Assembly (NCBI GenBank): GCA_964404285.1
Contig: CAYOJK010000013.1
Location: 4,250-68,249 of the forward strand
Direction: 5' to 3'
Length of the DNA stretch: 64,000 bases
Source: JBASEY01 sp964404285
Lineage (GTDB): Bacteria; CSSED10-310
Within the stretch, counting starts at the first letter, position 1, and the number at the start of each line of letters is the position of its first letter. The translations under genes were made by a program, and so were the position numbers. Positions 55,552 through 63,759 of this stretch are shown here, piece after piece. The notes under the pieces are model-generated. The model saw only the letters and a list, made by a program, of their open reading frames with translations, was not told the DNA's origin and did not search any database.

Positions 55552-56970
55552 TCAGGACGAAACTGTCCTCACGAGGCGCAGGCCCAGGAAGTCGTACGCG
55601 GCCGACGGAGTGCTCCCGTGGCGATACGCTGACCGGCAGCGCCCGGCGTCACTGTACCAACTGCCGCCCCGGACGACGCGGTAGGAACCGGAACCAGGGC
55701 CGACGCAGTCGGTCACCGTTCCCGTCGGATAAGAGTCTGCATACCAGTCCCAGCACCACTCAAAGACATTCCCATGCACATCCTTCAGATTCCAGGGATT
55801 CGGCAGCTTGCTTCCCACAACTTCTGTCCTACCGGAATTGTTGGCGCAGTAAACACTATACTTCTCCAGTGTCTGATGTGTCCCCGGTGTGCAGGAACCG
55901 CAATTACCGGAATTATAATACGGTTCGTCACACGAAAACGGACCACTTGTGCCTGCTCGGGCAAAGTATTCCCACTCCCCTTCTGTCGGCAATCGATACC
56001 CATCCGCATTGAAATTACAATAGAATGGTCCTGTCGTATAATTCGAAGCCGTCACGGGTATCGTATATCCGGCATCCGTGTAATAACACCGCGTGAAACC
56101 GTTCTGCAACGACAACAGGTTCGCAAACAACAGCGACACATACCAGGTGTTTTGCTGCACAGGATAATTCGGTCCAGGGCTGTATGTTTCGTTGCTGGGA
56201 TCATTCGGCAATGTCCCCTGAACGGCTTTAAGACCCGCCCACATCAGACGAGAAACCTCTGTTTCCATCACCGCGAGGTTCCTTGTCAAAATGTGCGTGA
56301 ACTGCGGCCCCTCGCTATCGTATCGACAAGGTTCCGTATCCGGTGATCCCTGGGTGAACGATCCGGCAGGCACAAACCGCATGTTGCCGACAATCGGGTC
56401 TATGGCAAACAAATCACCCGGAGCAGGAGTCGGAGTCGGGGTGTTGGTGGGAGTTGGAGTTGGAGTCGAAGTCGGAGTATTGGTTGGGTAAGGTGTGTAG
56501 GTAGGATAAGGAGTGTATGTAGGCACATTCGTAGGCGTCTGAGTCGGGAAAGGAGTATAAGTGGGATAAGGAGTCCAGGTAGGCACATTCGTAGGCGTCT
56601 GAGTCGGCACAGGAGTCGAGGTTTGAGTCGGAGCATGTGTCGGAGTCGGTGGTTCTAGGGGATCTTCGCACTCGCCCGTTCCCAATACCGTAAGAAATAT
56701 CATCTGAGCGTCCGCCGACGTCACACTACCACTGCCATTGCAGTCCGCCGCACATTCCTCTTCATATGTCGGCGAATACTGACCCAACGTAATGAAAAAC
56801 GCCAGTTGAGCATCCGCTGCAGTTAGCAAACCATCCAGGTTTACATCGCCGTGATTGATGCAATCAGAAACAACCGATCGAGCGGCAAACCCGGAATAAA
56901 CCGCAAACACTATAACCATGCAGACTGCTAATGCTTTCAAAACAATCGTATGAACCCCTGACTGTTTCAT
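55552..56970 (-). CDS. Secreted dockerin-like + Pro/Thr linker + FGE variable protein 7
   Basis: 472 residues. Near-identical to protein 3 in signal peptide, dockerin-like domain and most of the linker, but with 14 fewer linker residues. The FGE module has GYRLPTEGEWEYFARAGT and DVHGNVFEWCWDWY, ending LGLRLVRTVSS. Flanking DNA is also duplicated, so the pair descends from one recent copy event. The contrast between near-identical flanks and unlike variable segments is the clearest natural test of targeted mutation in this window. Confidence 0.87.
   Translation of the reverse strand: MKQSGVHTIVLKALAVCMVIVFAVYSGFAARSVVSDCINHGDVNLDGLLTAADAQLAFFITLGQYSPTYEEECAADCNGSGSVTSADAQMIFLTVLGTGECEDPLEPPTPTHAPTQTSTPVPTQTPTNVPTWTPYPTYTPFPTQTPTNVPTYTPYPTYTPYPTNTPTSTPTPTPTNTPTPTPAPGDLFAIDPIVGNMRFVPAGSFTQGSPDTEPCRYDSEGPQFTHILTRNLAVMETEVSRLMWAGLKAVQGTLPNDPSNETYSPGPNYPVQQNTWYVSLLFANLLSLQNGFTRCYYTDAGYTIPVTASNYTTGPFYCNFNADGYRLPTEGEWEYFARAGTSGPFSCDEPYYNSGNCGSCTPGTHQTLEKYSVYCANNSGRTEVVGSKLPNPWNLKDVHGNVFEWCWDWYADSYPTGTVTDCVGPGSGSYRVVRGGSWYSDAGRCRSAYRHGSTPSAAYDFLGLRLVRTVSS
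55554..55569 (-). other. 3' hairpin of variable region, gene 7
   Basis: Perfect AGGAC/GTCCT stem, 6-base loop, across the stop codon. Confidence 0.6.
55576..55686 (-). other. DGR-type variable region, gene 7
   Basis: 37 codons ending GGC CTG CGC. Variable codons TAC, GTC, TAC, GAC, CGC, TAT, CAC, GGG, AGC, GCC, GCG, TAC, GAC and TTC keep the third base found in genes 3 and 9. Confidence 0.8.
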
Positions 56971-57764
56971 TTGAAATACCTCCTCATTGATAACTATTTT
57001 ACAAACTTTTCAACTCATCCGCTTAAGTAGTGTTCATATTCTATAAATAAAGCATTTGCAACTGTTTTTCCAGCAAATTCACCCGATAGCATTACGCCAT
57101 CACCCGAAGAAACCTCATCCCCCGGCCCCTTCTCCATCGCCGGAGAAGGGGGTTGTTATTCTGGTGTGAATTTTCTACAGATGACACAAATGAGCACTGA
57201 TGGGAATATTAGAGGCGCCTAGACGGCACGCGATGAGTGATTAGTGGCTAAGTGTGTGTTAGTGGGTAACGCTAGAGACAGACCAAGTTGGGGACAGACT
57301 TCCAGAAGGATGCTTAAATTAAAATTGGGGGACAGACTTCCAATTTAATCGTTGATCGAGACCTTATTGGCGTTCATTCGCGTTCATTCGTGGTTCTTCC
57401 CCAGAAACTATAAATACTGAAATCCAACACTTGGAAATTGGTTATTGGAAATTGGACATTGCATTCTCAATGATTGTTTGAACACGATTACAAAAATTAC
57501 AAAGATGGGCAGGATTAGATTACGAGACAGACAAAATTTTCGGTGGGTCCCTTGTTTCCGGTTAGGTTTTCCGACTCTTTTTAATTCGAGAGATTTCTAA
57601 ATCAAATTCGAAAATTAAAGGGTTAAAAACCTAACTCTTAAAAAAACAGACGAAGATTGCTGAATGACATTTTATTGGTTTTAAAACCTCATTCGCGTCC
57701 ATTCGCGGTTAATAAAAGCAGCATTCATCAACAGTCTAGATAACGTCAGGTTTAGGAGAACTCA
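56971..57764. repeat. Repeat spacer (right part of the 2.3-kb duplication, copy 2)
   Basis: Matches 47469-47979 up to about 57449, including the palindrome (57113-57153) and interspersed elements near 57289 and 57327. The remainder (57450-57764) shares ATTCGAGAGATTTCTAAATC-type sequence with 43310-43400. No gene. Confidence 0.75.
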
Positions 57765-59129
57765 TCATGGCGACACTGTTCTGACAAGGCGGAAGCCCAG
57801 GGTATTGCTACCGTACGACGGGTTAAGGCAGAGGCGATGCGCCGACCGGCATCTGTGAGGGCGGGCGTTCCAACAGCCGCCACGAAAGGCACGATAGCGA
57901 CCGGAATCTGGGCCGACATAGTCGATCACCGTTCCTGTTGGATAATTTGCATACCAGTCCCAGCACCACTCCCTTACATTTCCATGGACATCCTTCAGAT
58001 TCCAGGGATTCGGCAACTTGCTTCCAACATGTTCTGTTCGCCCGATAGCGTTTGCACAGAAAACACAAAAAAACTCCAATATTGGGTGCCACTCTTCTAG
58101 GCACTCCTCACAACTATTGGAATCGTAGTTCGGTTCGTCACACGAAAACGGACCACTTGTGCCGGCTCGAGCAAAATATTCCCATTCCCCTTCTGTCGGC
58201 AATCGATATCCGTCAGCAACAAATTTGCAGTGTATTATATCATCGATATCATAGTTCGTGGCATCCACCGGCGTTGTGAAATACGGGTCTTTGTAATAAC
58301 ATTGCGGGAAACCGTTCTGCAACGATAACAAGTTTGCAAATAACACCGACTCATACCAGGTATTGTTCTGCACAGGATAATTCGGCCCGGGGCTGGTCAA
58401 ATCATAACTGGGATCATTCGACAGAGTCGGCTGAGCTGCCTCCAAAAGCGCCCACATTTGACGTGAAACCTCTGTTTCCATTACCGCGATGTTTTTCGTC
58501 AAAGTGTGTACGAACTGCAACCCTTCTCCAGCCTCTCGACAAGGTTCTGAATCCGGTGATCCCTGCGTAAATGTTCCGGCAGAAATAAAGCGCATGTTTC
58601 CTACAATCGGCTCTATTGAAAACAAATCTCCCTGAGGATACATCGGCGTAGGGGTCGGCGCTGGAGTCGGCGTGTTCGTGGGAGAAGGCGTCCACTTGTG
58701 CTCATGGCCTAGCCAGAAATTTTGAAAATCACAATTCCAGGTCTGCATATCCATAAACCAGGCGCCCCAGAAAACCACCGGCCCAAATGGGATGAACTCG
58801 TCTATATCAGGAAAATCAAACTCCAAAAAAGGCAATATCGATTCTCCAGACTCGATGTCCAGAACCCTAAAATCCACTTCCGTCGCAAAGGATGGCCAGA
58901 AAAAATATTCGCCCATAATTTCAAGAATACCAAATATCGAAACGTCCGGTTTCATAAAACCCCAATTATACAGGTAAAGCGCGGCCTTGAAATGATCGAA
59001 CGAAACGAATCCGGCGTCATTCAGGCGCATCTCCACATCGATATTGGCCGCGGCGAGCGCCGGCGCCACACAAAGCGCCAATGCGCTCAATATGATAAAA
59101 GGTCTGATTAAGCATCCGCATCGTTTCAT
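57765..59129 (-). CDS. Secreted beta-domain + FGE variable protein 8
   Basis: 454 residues from the ATG at 59129 (AAAGGAGG upstream). N-terminal half almost identical to protein 6, and a stretch of the FGE module (58190-58370) is also nearly identical to protein 6 module 1 at 54002-54180. This is a mosaic suggesting gene conversion. Pro/Thr linker (TNTPTPAPTPTPMYPQG) resembles that of protein 5. The module ends NTLGFRLVRTVSP. The distal hairpin is broken (AGAAC against GCCAT), so targeting may have been lost. Confidence 0.85.
   Translation of the reverse strand: MKRCGCLIRPFIILSALALCVAPALAAANIDVEMRLNDAGFVSFDHFKAALYLYNWGFMKPDVSIFGILEIMGEYFFWPSFATEVDFRVLDIESGESILPFLEFDFPDIDEFIPFGPVVFWGAWFMDMQTWNCDFQNFWLGHEHKWTPSPTNTPTPAPTPTPMYPQGDLFSIEPIVGNMRFISAGTFTQGSPDSEPCREAGEGLQFVHTLTKNIAVMETEVSRQMWALLEAAQPTLSNDPSYDLTSPGPNYPVQNNTWYESVLFANLLSLQNGFPQCYYKDPYFTTPVDATNYDIDDIIHCKFVADGYRLPTEGEWEYFARAGTSGPFSCDEPNYDSNSCEECLEEWHPILEFFCVFCANAIGRTEHVGSKLPNPWNLKDVHGNVREWCWDWYANYPTGTVIDYVGPDSGRYRAFRGGCWNARPHRCRSAHRLCLNPSYGSNTLGFRLVRTVSP
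57789..57899 (-). other. Variable region, gene 8 (hairpin lost)
   Basis: 37 codons ending GGC TTC CGC. Contains AAC GCC CGC CCT CAC AGA and CTC TGC CTT AAC. Confidence 0.6.
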
Positions 59130-59461
59130 GGTTATGCCTCCTTTAAATTCGTTCAATACTTGTCGCCCACAAATTTCTCGGCTATGTATTATCAGTGTAG
59201 TTAATTTGTGAAAGCGTGTCAATTGGCAGTGAGTGGTGGGAAGTGATTAGTGAGTGGTGGGTAGCGCTGGACAGATTAAGTTGGGGGACAGACTTCCAAT
59301 TTAATTGTGGATCGAGACCTTATTGGCGTTCATTCGCGTTCATTCGCGTTCATTCGCGGTTTAAATCAATATGATCTCGAGACCTTATCGGCGTTAATTC
59401 GCGTTTAATAAAAACAGGATTCATCAACCACTCCACATGGCGCCCGGTTCGGAAACACACA
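59130..59461. repeat. Repeat spacer
   Basis: First part equals the spacer upstream of gene 6. Interspersed element near 59284; three CGTTCATTCG units at about 59328-59360. Confidence 0.7.
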
Positions 59462-61816
59462 TCAGAACGAAACTGTTCTCACGAGGCGGAAACCCTGGAG
59501 ATAGAGTGTGTACGACGGGTCGGACTGGAGTCGATACGCTGTCCGGCAGGATTGGGCATAAATGCTCATACTGCCTCCTCGGAGAACGCGGTCGGAATCG
59601 GAACTCAGGCTGACATAGTCGGTCACCGTTCCCGTTGGATAATCCGCATACACGTCCCAGCACCACTCAATAACATTCCCGTGTACATCCTTCAGATTCC
59701 AGGGATTCGGCAACATGCTTCCAACAGGTCTAAGCTGGCCAGTATGGTTGGCGCAGTAAGTGCAATACTTCTGCAGAGTTGGATGCATCCCTGGTGTGCA
59801 GAGCTCGCAATTATCGGAATTATAAGCCGGTTCATTACATGAAAACGGACCAGTTGTGCCGGCTCGGGAAAAGTATTCCCATTCCCCTTCTGTCGGCAAT
59901 CGATATCCGTCTGCAGTGAAATTACAATAGAATGGGCCTGTCGTATAATTCGAAACTGTCACGGGTATTGTATATCCGGCATCCGTGTAATAACACCGGG
60001 TAAAACCGTTCTGCAACGACAAAAGGTTTGCAAACAACACGGCTTCATACCAGGTGTTTTGCTGCACAGGGTGGTTCATGGTCGGGCTGACGCTTTCAAT
60101 GCTTGGGTCAATTGGCAACGACGGACGAACAGCTTTCAAATCTGCCCACATTTGACGGGAAATCTCCGTTTCCATCACCGCGATGTCCTTCGTCAAAATA
60201 TGCGTGAACTGCGCTTCATCGGAGTCGCGACAGGGTTCCGTATCCGGTGATCCCTGCGTGAACGTTCCGGAAGAAACAAGCCGCATGTTTCCCACAATCA
60301 GGTCTGTGGCAAACAAGTCACCCGGGGCCGGCGTCGGCGTCGGCGTCGGGGTCGGCAGAATAGTCCTCACGACGCGTAAGCCCAGGAAGTAGATCGAGTA
60401 CGACGGAGTGACCCAGTCGCGACTCGCAGACCGGCAGCTCCAGGCGCTATTGCCCCAACCGCCGCCCCGGAAGACGCGGTAGGAGCCGGAACCAGGGCCG
60501 ACGTGGTCGGTCACCGTTACCGTTGGATAAGATTCTGCATACCAATCCCAGCACCACTCAAGGACATTCCCATGCACATCCTTCAGATTCCAGGGATTCG
60601 CTAACTTGCTTCCCACAACTTCTGCCCGGTCAGAAGAGTTGGCGCAGTAAACACAATACTTCTCCAGTGTCTGATGTGTCCCCGGTGTGCAGGAACCGCA
60701 ATTACCGGAATTATAATACGGTTCGTCACACGAAAACGGACCACTTGTGCCGGCTCGCGTAAAGTATTCCCATTCCCCTTCTGTCGGCAATCGATATCCA
60801 TCCGCATTGAAATTGCAATAGTATGGGCCTGTCGTATAATTCGAAGTCGTCACAGGTATCGTATATCCGGCATCCGTGTAATAGCATCGCGTGAAACCGT
60901 TCTCCAACGATAAAAGGTTTGCAAACAACACCGACTCATACCAGGTGTTTTGCTGCACAGGATAATTCGGCCCCGAGCTGGTTATTTGGTCGCTGGGATC
61001 ATTCGGCAATGTCCCCTGAACGGCTTTAAGACCCGCCCACATCAGACGAGAAACCTCTGTTTCCATCACCGCGAGGTTCCTTGTCAAAATGTGCGTGAAC
61101 TGCGGCCCCTCGCTATCGTATCGACAAGGTTCCGTATCCGGTGATCCCTGGGTGAACGATCCGGCAGGCACAAACCGCATGTTGCCGACAATCCGGTCTG
61201 TGGCAAACAAATCACCTGGAGCAGGAGTCGGGGTCGAAGTCGGGGTGAAAGTCGGAGTTTGGGTGGGAGTTTGAGTCGGTGTGTTGCTGGGAGTTGGAGT
61301 TGGAGTCGAAGTCGGAGTATTAGTTGGGTAAGGTGTGTAGGTAGGATAAGGAGTGTATGTTGGCACACTTGTAGGCGCCTGAGTCGGTGGTTGAGTCGGA
61401 TAAGGGGTGTAAGTGGGGTAAGGGGTCCAGGTAGGCGCATTCGTAGGCGTTCGAGTCGGCGCAGACGTCGGGGTGTTGGTCGGAATATGAGTGGGCGGCT
61501 CCAGGGGGTCTTCACAAAAACCAGTCCCTAACACGGTTAGGAATATCGCCTGAGCGTCCGCCGACGTTACATCACCGTCGCCATTGCAGTCCGCCGCGCA
61601 TCCCTCTTCGTATGTCGGCGAATACTGACCCAACGTAATGAAAAACGCCAGTTGAGCATCCGCAGCGGTTATCGAACCATCCAGGTTTACATCGCCGTGA
61701 TTGATGCAATCAGACACAACCGATCGCGCGGCAAAACTTGAATAACCCGCAAATACGACAACTATGCAGACTGCAAACACGGCCGAAATAATCGTATGAA
61801 GCCCTGACAGTTTCAT
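59462..61816 (-). CDS. Secreted dockerin-like protein with two FGE modules, protein 9
   Basis: 784 residues from the ATG at 61816 (GAGGAGG upstream). Signal peptide, dockerin-like domain with complete EF-hand loops (NLDGSITAADAQ, DCNGDGDVTSADAQ), the longest Pro/Thr linker of the array (about 100 residues, WTPYPTYTPYPTQPPTQAP and more), FGE module 1, a short TPTPTPTPAPG linker, and FGE module 2. Module 1's variable part is very close in its fixed positions to proteins 3 and 7. Module 2 carries the intact hairpin at the gene end. METEISRQMWADL and GYRLPTEGEWEYFSRAGT are typical. Confidence 0.86.
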   Translation of the reverse strand: MKLSGLHTIISAVFAVCIVVVFAGYSSFAARSVVSDCINHGDVNLDGSITAADAQLAFFITLGQYSPTYEEGCAADCNGDGDVTSADAQAIFLTVLGTGFCEDPLEPPTHIPTNTPTSAPTRTPTNAPTWTPYPTYTPYPTQPPTQAPTSVPTYTPYPTYTPYPTNTPTSTPTPTPSNTPTQTPTQTPTFTPTSTPTPAPGDLFATDRIVGNMRFVPAGSFTQGSPDTEPCRYDSEGPQFTHILTRNLAVMETEVSRLMWAGLKAVQGTLPNDPSDQITSSGPNYPVQQNTWYESVLFANLLSLENGFTRCYYTDAGYTIPVTTSNYTTGPYYCNFNADGYRLPTEGEWEYFTRAGTSGPFSCDEPYYNSGNCGSCTPGTHQTLEKYCVYCANSSDRAEVVGSKLANPWNLKDVHGNVLEWCWDWYAESYPTVTVTDHVGPGSGSYRVFRGGGWGNSAWSCRSASRDWVTPSYSIYFLGLRVVRTILPTPTPTPTPAPGDLFATDLIVGNMRLVSSGTFTQGSPDTEPCRDSDEAQFTHILTKDIAVMETEISRQMWADLKAVRPSLPIDPSIESVSPTMNHPVQQNTWYEAVLFANLLSLQNGFTRCYYTDAGYTIPVTVSNYTTGPFYCNFTADGYRLPTEGEWEYFSRAGTTGPFSCNEPAYNSDNCELCTPGMHPTLQKYCTYCANHTGQLRPVGSMLPNPWNLKDVHGNVIEWCWDVYADYPTGTVTDYVSLSSDSDRVLRGGSMSIYAQSCRTAYRLQSDPSYTLYLQGFRLVRTVSF
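59464..59479 (-). other. 3' hairpin of variable region, gene 9
   Basis: Perfect AGAAC/GTTCT stem with loop AGTTTC on the coding strand, across the stop codon. Confidence 0.6.
59486..59596 (-). other. DGR-type variable region, gene 9 module 2
   Basis: 37 codons ending GGT TTC CGC. It has ATG AGC ATT TAT where other copies have TGG and variable codons. Confidence 0.7.
60374..60484 (-). other. Variable region, gene 9 module 1 (internal)
   Basis: 37 codons ending GGC TTA CGC. Same third bases as genes 3 and 7 at nearly all varying codons, although it now lies mid-gene without a hairpin. It may have been moved here by duplication. Confidence 0.7.
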
Positions 61817-62677
61817 TTGAATTACCTCCTCGCTCACTAATGTTTAACAAAATCTTTAACTCAACCATAATACAACAAATTTTATTCAAATAGGAAACCA
61901 TTTATTACTTTATTTCTTTATTTCTCGATTTTATTCGGCAGCCTCGCGCTTTCGCCTGGAGAAACCTCATCCCCCGGCCCCTTCTCCATTGCTGGCGAAG
62001 GGGGGCTGTTTTTCGGGGACAGACGTCTAGAAATAAACAGAGAAATAAACAGAGAGAGAAATAAAGAGAGGGGTAAGGCGGAAGGGTTAAGGGGTAAAGG
62101 TTGGGTTTCAATATCCAATATCCAATAACCAATTTCCAAGTGTTAGACATCAGTAACTATTGTCCTTAAGATTTAATCAGAAAACTCACTAACCAAAATC
62201 AACTGAAAATCCCAACTAGGAACCAGAAACCAGGAACTGCGCTCGCTGAGCGCTACTCAGCGCTCAGGACTCAGGACATAGCGCTTAATTAAGGGGACAG
62301 ACATCTGTACTGACATCTGTGCTTCCTCCCGGGGGACAGACTTCCAGAAATATGCGATACAGAAAATGCGGGCTTCTTTTAGAGGGACAGACTTCCAATT
62401 TTAATCGGGTCACATCTCATCAGGGTTCGTTGCATCCATACGCGGCTCGATCCAGGCCATCAACTGTAGAGACGTTTCCGGGTGGGAAAATTTGGAAATG
62501 GAAATAAAATAGTTTGTGTTAATTATCATTATTCTTTAATGCTAATCGATGTAGTTTTACGTATCTATCAAATGCCTCGTTAAATCCGGGACTTGATTGA
62601 ACGGCATGGCATGATATATGTTGTTTGGGCGTATCACACACGCCCTGTCACGAAAATCCACTACTGGATGGAAACGC
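61817..62677. repeat. Long repeat spacer at the right end of the array
   Basis: AT-rich promoter region of gene 9 (61850-61930), a palindrome copy (about 61965-62010), a GGGGACAGACGTCTAG variant near 62017, purine-rich AGAGAGAAATAAAGAGAG-like sequence, then interspersed elements near 62290, 62333 and 62380. No credible gene. Confidence 0.7.
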
Positions 62678-63475
62678 ATGGGAACGATTTATCTTGATTT
62701 GACAGAACAGTTTAACAGGAATCGCCTACGGGCAATTATATGCAGCGGTCAGGCGGTTGTGCTGCATAAACTGGCGATAATGAGTAAAGACGGCGACTGG
62801 ATTGTGCGGGAAGATCAGGAGGCTCTCGATCATGTTATTCAGGTTTTGTCGGCACACAATGCGTCCTACCGGTTTGGCGCGCCACTGGATGTGCGATGGA
62901 TGGCGGGAGGATGGAGCGCACATTTCGAATTTCAAAGCCAATTTCGCGTTCGGACTGATTTTTTCACCCGACCGCCGCGCCTGTCCCAGGAGACGCTTGC
63001 GCGAATTTGGAAAGAGCAGCAAACGCGTGATATTCCCTTTCTGGACCCGCCTGAGCTCGCTGAGCTGAAAAAGACCAACCGTGAGAAAGACTATGTCATA
63101 ATTGGTGAACTAGGACGAATAATGGAAAAACCGGAGGATCAACTGCTTTATTCCAGAAGCGCCAGAGATTTGATTCGTCTTGTCGGCGCGTATCCGCATC
63201 TGATTGAAAAACTTGTCCGGCAGCGCCCGCTTCTGGGGATGACGGATCGGGGAGCGGATGAATTGGCTCGCGCATTGGATGAGGAGCGGCGAGAGTTGAT
63301 CCGGAAGAATGAAGTCCGCCTGAGCCGCTATCTTCGCGCGTCAAGGGAATGGCAGGCCTGCTGGCCGGATTTATATTGTATAATCAAACGCTTGCCACTT
63401 GTTGAAGCGCATCACGTTGTGGTCGAGCATGCAATAAAGTTGCTGCCTCTTGATGTGGAGACTTTCGATGAATGA
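62678..63475 (+). CDS. Conserved unknown protein, possibly nucleotidyltransferase-like
   Basis: 265 residues from the ATG at 62678 (GGATGGA upstream); an ATG at 62618 is in frame but gives an unlikely Ser/Lys-rich start. The body opens GTIYLDLTEQFNRNRLRAII and LHKLAIMSKDGDWIV. The middle has RFGAPLDVRWMAGGWSAHFE and RTDFFTRPPRLS, and the second half LKKTNREKDYVIIGELGRIM. This resembles conserved unknowns with a minimal nucleotidyltransferase-like domain, but I cannot show the metal-binding residues, so the function is open. It overlaps the next gene by eight bases. Confidence 0.72.
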   Translation: MGTIYLDLTEQFNRNRLRAIICSGQAVVLHKLAIMSKDGDWIVREDQEALDHVIQVLSAHNASYRFGAPLDVRWMAGGWSAHFEFQSQFRVRTDFFTRPPRLSQETLARIWKEQQTRDIPFLDPPELAELKKTNREKDYVIIGELGRIMEKPEDQLLYSRSARDLIRLVGAYPHLIEKLVRQRPLLGMTDRGADELARALDEERRELIRKNEVRLSRYLRASREWQACWPDLYCIIKRLPLVEAHHVVVEHAIKLLPLDVETFDE

Positions 63476-63668
63476 GCTGATCAAGGACGAGTTTTTGAGT
63501 GAGGAAGACCTCGATCTGAAGAATCTGTGTCCGGAGGAGTTTATAACGTATTGGAATTACTGGCTGATGCAGGCTCAAGCGACCAATGATCAGGACAAAT
63601 ACACCTATTCACATGGTGTTTTCGTGATGATCGACGAACCACACAAACATACGAAAAAAAGTGGGTAG
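63468..63668 (+). CDS. Small acidic protein, coupled to the gene before it
   Basis: 66 residues, ATG inside the end of the upstream gene (GATGAATGA). Acidic N-terminus (MNELIKDEFLSEEDLDLKNL) and aromatic centre (FITYWNYWLMQAQ). No known family recognised. The overlap suggests it acts with the 265-residue protein. Confidence 0.65.
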   Translation: MNELIKDEFLSEEDLDLKNLCPEEFITYWNYWLMQAQATNDQDKYTYSHGVFVMIDEPHKHTKKSG

Positions 63669-63759
63669 TGATTAGTGAGTAGCGCTGGACAGACTAAGTT
63701 GGGGGACAGACTTCCAATTTAACTGAAGAATGCTTAAGGGGGGACAGACTTCTAGCTTT
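63669..63759. repeat. Interspersed elements at the right edge
   Basis: Two copies (about 63701 and 63741) with GCGCTGGACAGACTAAGTTG, the same leader seen before elements in the array spacers. Confidence 0.65.

Noticed and set aside
36847..61837. Active formylglycine-generating enzymes serving a sulfatase
   Set aside because: The copies are repeated, hypervariable in the catalytic end, retain only one Cys there, and the sulfatase-like protein in the window lacks a CxPSR Cys.
62678..63475. Missing DGR reverse transcriptase at the array border
   Set aside because: No YxDD or other reverse transcriptase motif; the protein wording belongs to a different conserved family.
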